A DNA stretch of 34,738 nt from CAZPMT01 sp964587655 (lineage in GTDB: Bacteria; Hydrogenedentota; Hydrogenedentia; Hydrogenedentales; SLHB01), in contig CAZPMT010000048.1 of NCBI GenBank assembly GCA_964587655.1, positions 1 to 34,738 of the forward strand, written 5' to 3'. How positions within the stretch are numbered: position 1 is the first letter of the stretch; each line of letters starts with the position of its first letter. Position numbers and translations under genes: made by a program. Positions 6,771 to 14,662 of this stretch are shown here, piece by piece. The notes under the pieces were generated by a model, which saw only the letters and a program-made list of their open reading frames with translations, was not told the DNA's origin and made no database searches.

Positions 6771-7883
6771 CTACTTTATTGCGACTTCTTTACCTGCCGC
6801 GGCGGATCTGTAGACGCCGTCAAGCATCTTTTGGACGGCGAGGCCGGCTTCGCCCGGGGCTTCGAGCGGAGTGTTCTTAACGCATCCGTCGATCCAGTTC
6901 CGCAGTTTGATGTAGAACAGCTTGTCGAACGAGGTCTGATCTCCCACGTAGTAGGGCGAACTGTTGATCATCGTGTCGTGATGGTCGGCGCAGATCATGG
7001 GCGGGTCCCATTGGCCTCCGCCTTTCGTGCCCATGAAAGTGAAGTTCCAGATGTCCTTTTCGATGTGGGCGACGAAGCTGGCCTCGATCTGGAGAATGGC
7101 GCCGGTGTCGAACCGGATCTGTCCGATGGCGAGATCTTCGACGGTGTAGGTTTTGTGGTCCCAGTTCGGCCACGGGCACACTACCTTCGATGCCTTGTTG
7201 CCCATATAGGTCCAGGTGTTGCCGGACGCGGCGACGGGTCTGGGCGAGCCCATGAAGTAGTGGGCCATTTCGATGACGTGCACGCCGATATCGATCATGG
7301 GTCCGCCGCCCTGGAGCTTTTTCTGACCGAACACGCCCCAGTTCGGAATGCCGCGCCGGCGCAGCGCCTGGCACTTCACGAACATGATGTCGCCGAACTC
7401 GCCGTTGTCGCGGGCGCGTTTGAGGAACTGCGAGTTCGGGTGGTAGCGGTACTGGAATCCGATCACGAGTTTCTTCTTTGCCTTCTTTGCGGCGGCGATC
7501 ATCCTCTCGCACTCGCCGGGGTTCATCGCCATCGGCTTCTCCGAGAGGACGTGGCAGCCGGCGTTCGCGGCATCGATCGCGGGAGCGGCGTGGACGCCGT
7601 TCGGCGTGCAGACGCTCACGCCGTCGGGCTGGATCTCCTTCAGCATCTTCTTCCAGTCCTTGTAGAGCTTCGTCACGCCCCACTTCTCCTGGAAAGTCTT
7701 CAGCCGATCGGGGAGGATGTCCACGCCTGCGACGACTTCGACGTCGGGCATCTGTGCCAATGCGGCCATGTGGGTTTGGCAGATCCCGCCGCATCCGATG
7801 AAGGCGACGCGGAACTTCTTGCCCTTGTATTCCTTCTCAACAGTCATTGCCAACGAATCGGTGCCGACGCTCTTCTCCGCCAT
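6771..7883 (-). CDS. Gfo/Idh/MocA family oxidoreductase
   Basis: A 370-residue NAD(P)-dependent sugar or polyol dehydrogenase. The Rossmann fold starts with RVAFIGCGGICQTHMAAL (GxGGI dinucleotide motif), followed by the acidic strand end VVAGVDI. SEKPMAMNPGECERM contains the EKP motif with catalytic Lys. GGGPMIDIGVHVIEMAHYFM carries the family D-x-G-x-H substrate-site pattern. The C-terminal beta-sheet domain extends to the end. The start at 7883 is chosen over 7916 because AGGAAGGA precedes it by about 9 bases. These enzymes are greatly expanded in Planctomycetota-like bacteria and usually act on myo-inositol or sugar derivatives; the substrate cannot be told here. It is transcribed divergently from recD2. 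Confidence 0.9.
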   Translation of the reverse strand: MAEKSVGTDSLAMTVEKEYKGKKFRVAFIGCGGICQTHMAALAQMPDVEVVAGVDILPDRLKTFQEKWGVTKLYKDWKKMLKEIQPDGVSVCTPNGVHAAPAIDAANAGCHVLSEKPMAMNPGECERMIAAAKKAKKKLVIGFQYRYHPNSQFLKRARDNGEFGDIMFVKCQALRRRGIPNWGVFGQKKLQGGGPMIDIGVHVIEMAHYFMGSPRPVAASGNTWTYMGNKASKVVCPWPNWDHKTYTVEDLAIGQIRFDTGAILQIEASFVAHIEKDIWNFTFMGTKGGGQWDPPMICADHHDTMINSSPYYVGDQTSFDKLFYIKLRNWIDGCVKNTPLEAPGEAGLAVQKMLDGVYRSAAAGKEVAIK

Positions 7884-8053
7884 ACTCTCTAATCCTTCCT
7901 GTTTGTACACGCCCATCGGGCGGGTTTCGAGTCAACCGCGGCCCGGACCTCCTATCCGTTCCTAACGAAGGAAAGCGATCCTTGCCGGGCACATAATTTA
8001 CGACTTCCGGGCTACGCGATGCCAGTTTTGCTTGTCGCCCTGCAAACGGGCCG

Positions 8054-8082
8054 TTGCCGGCCAGCCCTTTGGAGGTTACAAT
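8054..8082 (+). promoter_or_regulatory. Predicted sigma70 promoter of the recD2 operon
   Basis: TTGCCG (8054-8059) and TACAAT (8077-8082) are separated by exactly 17 bases. The start would be near 8089, with a 25-nt leader to the recD2 ATG. GGAAAGG at 8096-8102 is a possible ribosome site, slightly far at 11 bases. Confidence 0.6.
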
Positions 8083-8113
8083 ATGCCCGTGAAACGGAAA
8101 GGCGCTTAACAGA

Positions 8114-10267
8114 ATGACAACACCCGATGAATCAATCGCGTGCGTGGAAGGCGAAGTCGAGCGGATTGTCTACGAGAGCGATGACACGGGTTTTTTCGTT
8201 GGCCGCCTGCGCGAAGAGGGGAAACAGGACCTTACGACTTTCGTGGGCAATCTCATGGCCGTCTCGCCCGGAGAAACTATCCGGCTATGGGGACGATGGG
8301 TCGACGACAAGAAGTGGGGACGCCAGATCCGCATCGAGCGCTATGAGACCGTTGTGCCGACGACGGCGTTCGGCATCGAGAAGTACCTCGGCTCGGGACT
8401 GATCAACGGGATCGGACCCGCGTTCGCGAAACGGCTCGTCGAAGCCTTCGGCGTCGATACGCTCCGCGTGATCGACGAGCAGCCCGAGCGGCTTCTCAAG
8501 GTGCCCGGAATCGGACGCAAGCGCGCCGCGCAGATCCGGGAAGCGTGGAGCGCGCAACGGGCCGTTCAATCGATAATGCTCTTTCTCCAGAGCCACGGCA
8601 TCAGCGGCGCACTCGCCACGAAGATCTACAAGCGATACGGCGATGCCGCCGCGGCGGTGCTGCGCGAGAACCCGTACCGTCTGGCCAATGAGATCACCGG
8701 GATCGGGTTCAGGAGCGCGGACAAGATCGCCGGCAATCTCGGTATCCCAAAGAACGCGCCCGAGCGCATCGAGGCGGGCTTGATGTATGCCCTTGACCAG
8801 GCGGTCGGCGAAGGGCACGTTTTCATGCGCGACGAGGAACTCGCGTCCACGGCCGTTGATCTCCTCGGCGTCGAGAAGGAAGCCGTGGGTTCGGGCATCG
8901 TCAGGCTGGTCAGGGCGAAGTCCATCATCCGTGAAACCGACGCGCTATACATTCCGTTGATGTACCACGCCGAGACGGGATGTGACCGGCTCCTCAAGCG
9001 ATTGATCCGAACGCCTAAAGGTCCGCTCTCGATTCACGCCGACAAGGCCATTGCGTGGGTCGAGCGCACGCACGCGATCACGCTCGGCGAAGAACAGCGT
9101 CAGGCGATCCGAATCGCCGCGGACGCCAAGGTGATGGTGATCACCGGCGGGCCGGGCACCGGGAAGACGACGCTTGTCAAGGGGCTCCTCGCCATCTTCG
9201 AGAAGAAGGGGCTTCACGTGCTGCTCGCGGCGCCAACGGGCCGCGCCGCGAAACGAATGGAGACCGCCTCCGATCACGAAGCCAAAACCATCCACCGGTT
9301 GCTCGAGTTCAGCCCGAGCGAGGGGAGCTTCACGCGCGACGAGAACAACCCGTTGAGGACCGATCTGCTGATCATCGACGAGACCTCGATGGTGGACCTT
9401 CCGCTGATGCACGCGTTGCTCAAGGCCGTTCCGCCGCACGCCCGGCTGTTCCTGGTCGGCGACGTGGACCAACTCCCTTCCGTCGGGCCAGGCAGCGTTC
9501 TGATGGATCTGATTGCGAGCAACGTTGCGCCGGTCATCTGGTTGAAGACGGTCTTCCGGCAGGCGGCGCGGAGCGGCATCGTCGCCAATGCGCACCGGAT
9601 CAATCACGGCGTTCAACCGGAGTTCAATACGACGGACTTCTTTTTCGTCGAACGAAAAGAACCGGAGAAGGCCCTCGAGGCGGTTGTAGATCTGGTCACG
9701 ACGCGGATCCCTAAGAAGTTCGGCATGGATCCCATCCGCGACATCCAGGTGCTCGCCCCTATGCATCGCGGAAACACCGGCGTCGACCGCGTCAACGAGG
9801 CGGTGCAACAGGCCCTCAATCCCCACGGGGAACTCCTCCCGCGAAAAACGTTTCGGAAGGGCGACAAGGTGATGCAGTTGCGGAACAACTACGAGCTTGA
9901 CGTTTACAATGGCGACGTGGGCATCGTGAACGTCGTCGACGCCGACGCGCGCGAAGTCGAGATCAAGTTCGACGACAGATCGGTTCTGTACTCATTTGAC
10001 GACCTCGACGAACTGACCCTTGCCTACGCGATCACCGTGCACAAGTCCCAGGGCAGCGAATATCCCGCCGTGGTCGTGCTTCTGCTGCCGCAGCACTACA
10101 TGCTTCTCCAGCGGAACGTCTTGTACACGGCGATCACGCGCGGGAAGAGACTCGTCATCATCGTCGGCGATCAGAAGGCCGTGGGCATGGCGATCGCCAA
10201 CACGAGCGTCGCCGCGCGCAACACGCGCCTCTCGGATCGCCTTCGCAATTTGGGAATGAACAAATGA
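8114..10267 (+). CDS. recD2: ATP-dependent RecD2-type DNA helicase
   Basis: A 717-residue SF1B 5'-3' helicase. The N-terminal ~330 residues hold the RecD2-specific OB-like segment (GEVERIVYESDDTGFFVGRL) and a helix-hairpin-helix region (LLKVPGIGRKRAAQIREAW), which separates RecD2 from the RecBCD subunit RecD. Walker A is VITGGPGTGKTTLVKGL at about residues 342-358, Walker B is DLLIIDETSMVDL, and VGDVDQLPSVGPGSVL is motif III. TLAYAITVHKSQGSEYPAVV and LYTAITRGKRLVIIVG are motifs V and VI. The length is normal (about 720-740). RecD2 acts in replication-linked repair and mismatch repair outside RecBCD. It is translationally coupled (ATGA) to the 4Fe-4S protein that follows. Confidence 0.96.
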   Translation: MTTPDESIACVEGEVERIVYESDDTGFFVGRLREEGKQDLTTFVGNLMAVSPGETIRLWGRWVDDKKWGRQIRIERYETVVPTTAFGIEKYLGSGLINGIGPAFAKRLVEAFGVDTLRVIDEQPERLLKVPGIGRKRAAQIREAWSAQRAVQSIMLFLQSHGISGALATKIYKRYGDAAAAVLRENPYRLANEITGIGFRSADKIAGNLGIPKNAPERIEAGLMYALDQAVGEGHVFMRDEELASTAVDLLGVEKEAVGSGIVRLVRAKSIIRETDALYIPLMYHAETGCDRLLKRLIRTPKGPLSIHADKAIAWVERTHAITLGEEQRQAIRIAADAKVMVITGGPGTGKTTLVKGLLAIFEKKGLHVLLAAPTGRAAKRMETASDHEAKTIHRLLEFSPSEGSFTRDENNPLRTDLLIIDETSMVDLPLMHALLKAVPPHARLFLVGDVDQLPSVGPGSVLMDLIASNVAPVIWLKTVFRQAARSGIVANAHRINHGVQPEFNTTDFFFVERKEPEKALEAVVDLVTTRIPKKFGMDPIRDIQVLAPMHRGNTGVDRVNEAVQQALNPHGELLPRKTFRKGDKVMQLRNNYELDVYNGDVGIVNVVDADAREVEIKFDDRSVLYSFDDLDELTLAYAITVHKSQGSEYPAVVVLLLPQHYMLLQRNVLYTAITRGKRLVIIVGDQKAVGMAIANTSVAARNTRLSDRLRNLGMNK

Positions 10268-10992
10268 CTCGGCCGCCGGAACAGATTGAGAATGATCGTC
10301 TTATTCTTTGGCGGAGTTCTCTCTTGAGAAACGCCATGGAGAAAGCTGGCGCCTGTCTTGCCGGCTTCGCGGATCTCTCGCGTCTTGACATGCCGGTAAC
10401 CCGCGAATATCCGATCGGAATCTGTTTCGCTCAGCGCCACCACGATCCGGCGGTGGACGCGCTCCCGCACGACGAAGCATGGCTCCAAATGGGCTCCGCC
10501 CTCGCGGCCCAGGCGAAGGAGATCTATCGAACCGCGGAGGACCGCATTGCTTCATGGGGCTATCGGTGTCGGCGAATCACTTCGAGTCTGCCGGTGGAGG
10601 CAATGCCCGGACTGCGCGAGGAGCTTCCGCAAAAAACCGTCGCGACAGTCGCGGGGCTGGGTTGGATCGGGAAATCCACGCTCCTCGTCTCGCCGGAGCA
10701 TGGACCACGCCTCAGGCTCGGGACCCTCCTGACAAACATGCCCCTGCCGGCCGCCACACCGAGCACGCAGAGTCGTTGCGGCGACTGCATGGCATGTGTG
10801 AAGGCCTGTCCGGCCGGAGCTATTGCGGGAAAGAACTGGTCGCCTGGAATACCTCGGAGCGAACTGCTGAACGCCGCCGCGTGTTATGACCACCTCGCAC
10901 GTACGAAGAATGCATCGGGCCGCGTGCAGACCTGTGGACTCTGTCTCAAGGCATGCCCCATCGGAATGGTTAAGGCTGGCCGTTCGGAGTGA
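10264..10992 (+). CDS. QueG-like double 4Fe-4S protein (epoxyqueuosine reductase family)
   Basis: A 242-residue protein with the COG1600-type core. AGLGWIGKSTLLVSPEHG corresponds to the conserved QueG cobalamin/substrate segment (aGLGwiGKntlLi). Two cluster motifs follow: CGDCMACVKACPAGA and CGLCLKACPIGM, with an extra Cys in AACYDHL that matches the position of a ligand in QueG. True QueG, which reduces epoxyqueuosine in tRNA modification, is usually 300-380 residues; this protein is shorter and lacks a C-terminal HEAT-like extension. It may therefore be a relative with another substrate. The start ATG overlaps the recD2 stop as ATGA. Fold and clusters are secure, the reaction is not. Confidence 0.8.
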   Translation: MTRPPEQIENDRLILWRSSLLRNAMEKAGACLAGFADLSRLDMPVTREYPIGICFAQRHHDPAVDALPHDEAWLQMGSALAAQAKEIYRTAEDRIASWGYRCRRITSSLPVEAMPGLREELPQKTVATVAGLGWIGKSTLLVSPEHGPRLRLGTLLTNMPLPAATPSTQSRCGDCMACVKACPAGAIAGKNWSPGIPRSELLNAAACYDHLARTKNASGRVQTCGLCLKACPIGMVKAGRSE

Positions 10993-11003
10993 GGGCCTTG
11001 CTC

Positions 11004-11012
11004 TGGTATACT
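11004..11012 (+). promoter_or_regulatory. Predicted extended -10 promoter of the small-protein/nucleotidyltransferase pair
   Basis: TGG-TATACT is an extended -10 with 5 of 6 core matches. The best -35 at normal spacing, TTCGGA at 10983-10988, is weak. The start would fall at or next to the ATG at 11019, implying a leaderless mRNA. Confidence 0.45.
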
Positions 11013-11018
11013 ATTCGC

Positions 11019-11219
11019 ATGGAAACCGACGCGAAAGAACCGCGGGTGGACCGCACGGCCTTGTCCGTGGCCGGTCTCCACGACGCTGACGACCATTACT
11101 GGTGGAGCCGATCTCTGGAGGAACGGCTCGAGGCGATCGAGATTCAGAGGCGGATTGTTTATGGCTACGGCTCAACTCCCCCAAGACTTCAGAGAGTTCT
11201 TGAAGTCGCTCGAAGATGA
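11019..11219 (+). CDS. Small conserved protein paired with a nucleotidyltransferase
   Basis: A 66-residue acidic/basic helical protein. Its core RTALSVAGLHDADDHYWWSR and EERLEAIEIQRRIVYGYG with a tail PPRLQRVLEVARR match my recollection of small partner proteins found just upstream of short AbiEii/DUF1814-like nucleotidyltransferases in many environmental bacteria. Its last 59 bases overlap the nucleotidyltransferase gene in another frame, so the two are probably coupled. An in-frame GTG at 10989 overlaps the previous stop as GTGA and would add 10 residues. I prefer 11019 because the conserved region starts soon after it and a promoter is placed for it. Function is unknown; an antitoxin-like role is possible but unproven. 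Confidence 0.7.
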   Translation: METDAKEPRVDRTALSVAGLHDADDHYWWSRSLEERLEAIEIQRRIVYGYGSTPPRLQRVLEVARR

Positions 11220-11610
11220 GGGTGTGCAATACCTTCTCATCGGCGGCTACGCCGTAGGGTGCTACGGCCATTCCCCAGCGACTGCGGACATGGGTGTTTG
11301 GATTTCGGTCTCAACAGACAATGCGGCGAGATCCGCGCGAGCTCTGCAAAGGTTCGGGATGGCCGTGCCGGATCTCAACGTCGAACTCTTCCTGGAAAAG
11401 GACAAGATCATCAGGATGGGTCTTCCGCCCATACGCATTGAGATGCACACTGGGCTTTCCGGCGTGGAGTTCGACGCCTGCTATGCGCGGCGTCAACGCG
11501 TGAACTTGGACGGGATCGAGGTGAATCTGATCCACCTCGATGACCTCAAGACCAACAAGCGCGCCAGCGGACGCCACAGGGATCTGGATGATCTCGAACA
11601 TCTGCCCTGA
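11161..11610 (+). CDS. Short nucleotidyltransferase-fold protein (AbiEii/DUF1814-like) with altered DxD motif
   Basis: A 149-residue single-domain protein. GVQYLLIGGYAVGCYGHSP is the GG...helix of the nucleotidyltransferase fold. The catalytic motif that follows, usually T-x-D-(I/M)-D-x-W, reads TADMGVWISV here, so the second metal-binding Asp is Gly (codon GGT, one base from GAT). The rest is well kept, including IIRMGLPPIRIEMHTGLSGV and the C-terminal LDDLKTNKRASGRHRDLDDL. ATG at 11161 is chosen over the TTG two codons earlier. Relatives act as toxins (AbiEii, MNT-like) or are uncharacterised. With one carboxylate missing it may bind but not transfer nucleotides. Confidence 0.85.
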   Translation: MATAQLPQDFREFLKSLEDEGVQYLLIGGYAVGCYGHSPATADMGVWISVSTDNAARSARALQRFGMAVPDLNVELFLEKDKIIRMGLPPIRIEMHTGLSGVEFDACYARRQRVNLDGIEVNLIHLDDLKTNKRASGRHRDLDDLEHLP

Positions 11611-11631
11611 GAATTCCAGAATTCCGGCGTC

Positions 11632-12795
11632 TCAGGGAGCGGCATTCACGACCAGTTCGTCCGGATTGTGGTTTGCGCCGAGATAGGCGTCGTATCCGTC
11701 GAGTCCTTTGAGATACTTGCCAAAGAAGGCCGTGGTGTATCCGTTCGTCATTTTGTAGGCCATTTCCTTGGGAAGGTAGGTGATGGGCTCGCCGTTGATG
11801 AGGCGTTTCCCCTGGCCGACGCCATCTCCGAAGTCCGGTTTGAGTTGGTACATCTCGGTGAATGAGTAGTGACCGGCGTTCTTGAACTCGACGGAGTAAT
11901 GAGGGCCTTTGGACTCGTCGTAGTAGCGCCGGAGATATGCGACCTTGTCGGCGCCGAGCGTGTCGTCTTCCGCGGCTATCAGGAGCATTACGGGGCATTC
12001 GTAGTTCGTTCGCTCCGTCGCCGCGCCGGCCATTGGCGCAACCGCGCGGACTCGCGGTTCCTGATTCGTGATCCACGTGCAGGTGAAGCCGCCGAAGGAA
12101 TGTCCGGCCGCGCCGATGTGTTCGAGGTCGACACGTCCGAAGAACCGGCTGTCGCCGCCCTTGTTCATCCGGTCCATCGAGTCGATGAGGAAAGAAAGAT
12201 CCTTCGGACGATCCGCGGACGACCGTTTGCGGCCTTCGTCCGAGTTTTCGAACACCACCATCTTGCCGTCGATAAACGTTACGGCGCAGTTGCCGGTGTG
12301 ATCGGGCGACATGACGACGTAGCCGTGGCTGGCCATGTGCTCGCACCAGAAGGCGCCTTGCATGCGCAGACCGCCGTTGCCGTGAGAGAACAGCAGCAGC
12401 GGATACACGCCGTCGCGAATACGCGCGTCCCGGACCGCCATGTTTTGGAACCGCGCATCCGCCGCGACGATATCGACCCCGAACGCCACTTGGAGAAGCA
12501 CGGAGAACTCGGGAGACTTGTTCTTGTTGAAAAAATCGAGCAGCCGGTTTTTCGGGAGGCCGCGCGTGTTGTCAGTTGCGGGATACCAGATCTCGGTCAT
12601 CAACGACCGCGGACCGTTTGTCAGCGGATCGGTGCGGCTGTGGTCAACGAAGAGCATCGTGGTTACGCCCACCGCATACGGCCCGGGCTTCTCCGGATCG
12701 GGCACTGGTGTCACGTCCGCGCCCGTCGCCGACGCGCAGATACAGAACAGGCAAAGAGCGGTACACAACGTGAATTTCAAGGTCTGCCGAAACAT
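11632..12795 (-). CDS. Secreted alpha/beta hydrolase (PAF-acetylhydrolase/dienelactone hydrolase-like)
   Basis: A 387-residue exported esterase-like enzyme. The N-terminus MFRQTLKFTLCTALCLFCIC plus ASATGAD is a signal peptide. MTEIWYPATD followed by PLLLFSHGNGGLRMQG gives the oxyanion-hole loop (HGNGG). GAAGHSFGGFT holds the nucleophile elbow with Ser at about residue 232. Candidate triad partners are Asp in LIAAEDDTLG (about 273) and His in FKNAGHYSF (about 307). The pattern fits the PAF-AH/chlorophyllase-like branch, which cleaves esters of lipids or small acids. The start at 12795 has AGGAG upstream and puts the signal peptide first. It converges with the nucleotidyltransferase gene and diverges from the zinc-ribbon gene. 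The natural substrate is unknown. Confidence 0.85.
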   Translation of the reverse strand: MFRQTLKFTLCTALCLFCICASATGADVTPVPDPEKPGPYAVGVTTMLFVDHSRTDPLTNGPRSLMTEIWYPATDNTRGLPKNRLLDFFNKNKSPEFSVLLQVAFGVDIVAADARFQNMAVRDARIRDGVYPLLLFSHGNGGLRMQGAFWCEHMASHGYVVMSPDHTGNCAVTFIDGKMVVFENSDEGRKRSSADRPKDLSFLIDSMDRMNKGGDSRFFGRVDLEHIGAAGHSFGGFTCTWITNQEPRVRAVAPMAGAATERTNYECPVMLLIAAEDDTLGADKVAYLRRYYDESKGPHYSVEFKNAGHYSFTEMYQLKPDFGDGVGQGKRLINGEPITYLPKEMAYKMTNGYTTAFFGKYLKGLDGYDAYLGANHNPDELVVNAAP

Positions 12796-12887
12796 GGCGC
12801 GTCTCCTATGGCTGCTGCAAAGGGGATACTTCCACTGTGCCGGGATCATGCCCGTTCGGCAGGGGCCATGTCCAATCGCGACGCGCC

Positions 12888-12916
12888 TTGCACGCCCGCG
12901 ACGGGAAGCCTAGAAT
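12888..12916 (+). promoter_or_regulatory. Predicted sigma70 promoter of the coiled-coil zinc-ribbon gene
   Basis: TTGCAC (12888-12893) and TAGAAT (12911-12916, 5 of 6 matches) are spaced by 17 bases. The predicted start near 12923 gives a 42-nt leader. Confidence 0.55.
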
Positions 12917-12964
12917 TACCGCGCAAGGTCGCGGCGCTGCATTACGCACTGGGAGGGATATGAT

Positions 12965-13321
12965 ATGAGCATGATGTGGATGGGCGGCTTGATGGCGGGA
13001 GGCAGGGACCGGTCGAGCGAAGTCGTACAGGTGCGAGAACAGGCGCAGAACCAGCAGCTACGGATAAAGGAGCTTGAGCACCATGTGGCCCGGCTCTCAT
13101 TGCTGAACCAGGCGCTTTGGGAGTTGATACGGGAGCGACTGGGTGTTTCGGACGCCGACCTGCAAGCGAAGGCCAATGACGTCGATATGCGGGACGGCGC
13201 GCAGGACGGCGTCGTTACGCATGGCCCGCTACAGTGCCCGCAATGCGGACGGATCTCGAACTCGCGCCACGGGAAATGCCTGTATTGCGGTCTCGAATTC
13301 GAGAAACAGGTAATGGAATGA
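12965..13321 (+). CDS. Small coiled-coil protein with C-terminal zinc ribbon
   Basis: A 118-residue protein with a Met/Gly-rich N-terminus (MSMMWMGGLMAGG), a charged helical segment from about residue 17 to 70 (VREQAQNQQLRIKELEHHVA) that looks like a coiled coil, and a C-terminal zinc ribbon with C-P-Q-C ... C-L-Y-C (LQCPQCGRISNSRHGKCLYC) at about residues 90-109. The ribosome site GGGAGGGA lies 8 bases before the ATG. I do not recognise a named family. The helix could oligomerise the protein and the ribbon could bind protein or nucleic acid; both are inference. It is a probable single-gene unit ahead of the pseudopilin, from which 150 bases separate it. Confidence 0.75.
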   Translation: MSMMWMGGLMAGGRDRSSEVVQVREQAQNQQLRIKELEHHVARLSLLNQALWELIRERLGVSDADLQAKANDVDMRDGAQDGVVTHGPLQCPQCGRISNSRHGKCLYCGLEFEKQVME

Positions 13322-13364
13322 GAGAAATCCATTGTTGGGCAAGAGGTTGCAGCCGGACAAGGCA

Positions 13365-13393
13365 TTGACAACGCCGATACGTTGTGCTAGCGT
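13365..13393 (+). promoter_or_regulatory. Possible promoter of the pseudopilin gene
   Basis: A perfect TTGACA (13365-13370) is followed after 17 bases by TAGCGT (13388-13393), which matches the -10 only at 3 of 6 bases. The leader would be about 70 nt. Confidence 0.35.
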
Positions 13394-13471
13394 TATTGAG
13401 AGTTAGAGCGTAATGTGAGGAAACGTTTGTGCGTCGTTGGCGGGGTGTTCCGCGCTAGAGGGGCGACATAC

Positions 13472-14578
13472 ATGAAAGCCAGCTCTTTTCACGGGTTCAC
13501 GCTCATCGAGTTGCTGGTTGTTATCAGCATCATCAGCATCCTGGCGGCCATTCTTCTGCCCGCGCTGGCGCGGGCGAGGGAAGCCGCCAATCGCGCCTCG
13601 TGCTCGAACAACCTAAAACAACTCGGCCTCTCGTTCATTATGTACGCCGGGGAGCACAACGGAGACCTCCCGGCCGGGGCGAGCAACCGGCCTTGGGGAG
13701 AAACGGGCTCTACCGGGGGCAATCCTGGGGGAGGATATCCGTTCAACCTGGTCCGCAACAACTTCACGTTCGAAGCAAGGGAGATTTATCCGGATTATCT
13801 GCAGGATCTGCGAGTCTTGGTCTGCCCTTCCGGCCTCGTGGGCCGCAGCGGCACCAGGGATCGCTGGTTCATGGATGAGACGTTTTCCCAGGATCGTATA
13901 GACCCCGCTATTCTCAATAATGCCGATAACGGTTACGCCATGGGGCGGCTGATGGGCATGCGCGCCGATTGCGAATGCGTGACGAGTCAAATGTACGTCT
14001 ACTTCCCGTACGCCATCGTCACGGAAGAGCAGGGCGTCTTCCTTTGGGACGAGCTAAGCCGGCGGATGTATATCGGCGACGTGGGTTTCATGGCCGAGGA
14101 CCAGGTTGTCAATGACAATTGGCTGGTTGACGCCTACGGCCGCGCTCCGGGGGGTGGCAACACCTTCTACAGAATGGCGATCAGCATCGGCCGCATGTTC
14201 ATACGGGACATCAACAATCCAGCGGACGGCGCCATGGCCGACTCCGAAATCCCCGTGATATTCGATTCCGTGTCGGACAACGGGATGCTGAAGATGAGCC
14301 ACCTGCCCCGCGGAGGAAACGTCCTCTACCTTGACGGGCATGTGTCGTTCAAGAATTACAGTCAGACCACAAATACGGGCGGAAACGCGTGGCAATTCTC
14401 CTTCGAGCGGCTTCCCTATACCACCGATTTCCTGGAATACCTTCGCGCCAACGTGTACGACAACTCGCCGCTGCTGAACGTTCCGCCCTGGTGCGGCAAT
14501 CGGTTGCCGGGAACGCCGTTCGAGCCGAGGTATCTGTACTATCCCCACGACCCGATGTATAACGACCTCGTTTTCTGA
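13472..14578 (+). CDS. Type II secretion-style pseudopilin of the DUF1559 / H-X9-DG class
   Basis: A 368-residue protein with a classical class III signal. A short basic leader MKASSFHG is cut before FTLIELLVVISIISILAAIL, with Glu at position +5 of the mature protein. SCSNNLKQLGLSFIMYAGEH follows, typical of the PVC-type pseudopilins. Near the C-terminus LPRGGNVLYLDGHVSF is the H...DG motif, here with ten rather than nine residues between His and Asp-Gly. Such proteins occur in dozens of copies in Planctomycetota, Lentisphaerota and Hydrogenedentota; their individual roles are unknown. The start at 13472 puts the prepilin leader first; the frame is open back to 13415. A hairpin lies 7 bases past the stop. 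Confidence 0.9.
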   Translation: MKASSFHGFTLIELLVVISIISILAAILLPALARAREAANRASCSNNLKQLGLSFIMYAGEHNGDLPAGASNRPWGETGSTGGNPGGGYPFNLVRNNFTFEAREIYPDYLQDLRVLVCPSGLVGRSGTRDRWFMDETFSQDRIDPAILNNADNGYAMGRLMGMRADCECVTSQMYVYFPYAIVTEEQGVFLWDELSRRMYIGDVGFMAEDQVVNDNWLVDAYGRAPGGGNTFYRMAISIGRMFIRDINNPADGAMADSEIPVIFDSVSDNGMLKMSHLPRGGNVLYLDGHVSFKNYSQTTNTGGNAWQFSFERLPYTTDFLEYLRANVYDNSPLLNVPPWCGNRLPGTPFEPRYLYYPHDPMYNDLVF

Positions 14579-14585
14579 CAACCCC

Positions 14586-14612
14586 ACAGTTTGTCAAAGC
14601 GGGACAAACTGT
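14586..14612. repeat. Inverted repeat, copy 1 (10-bp arms, 7-base loop), possible terminator
   Basis: ACAGTTTGTC (14586-14595) and GACAAACTGT (14603-14612) are perfect reverse complements around the loop AAAGCGG. It lies just after the pseudopilin stop and is followed by TTTTG, so it could terminate that transcript. The same arms recur at 21341-21367, where a terminator makes no sense. See findings. Confidence 0.8.
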
Positions 14613-14619
14613 TTTGATC

Positions 14620-14648
14620 TTGGATCTTGGTTGATGCGATAGATCCAA
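14620..14648 (+). promoter_or_regulatory. Weak hairpin near the ribosome site of the Cys-rich membrane protein gene
   Basis: TTGGATC (14620-14626) pairs with GATCCAA (14642-14648) across a 15-base loop and ends a few bases before the GAGGA ribosome site. It could affect translation; a 7-bp stem is close to what chance allows. Confidence 0.25.
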
Positions 14649-14662
14649 AATAGAGGATTCTC

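Noticed and set aside
7884..8053. Promoter for the minus-strand Gfo/Idh gene
   Set aside because: TAAATT near 7990 is the only -10-like box, and no acceptable -35 lies at proper distance, so no call was made.
10989..11018. GTG start for the small protein, coupled to the 4Fe-4S gene
   Set aside because: It overlaps the previous stop as GTGA and cannot be excluded, but the added residues look unconserved and a promoter -10 lies inside this stretch. Kept as an alternative only.
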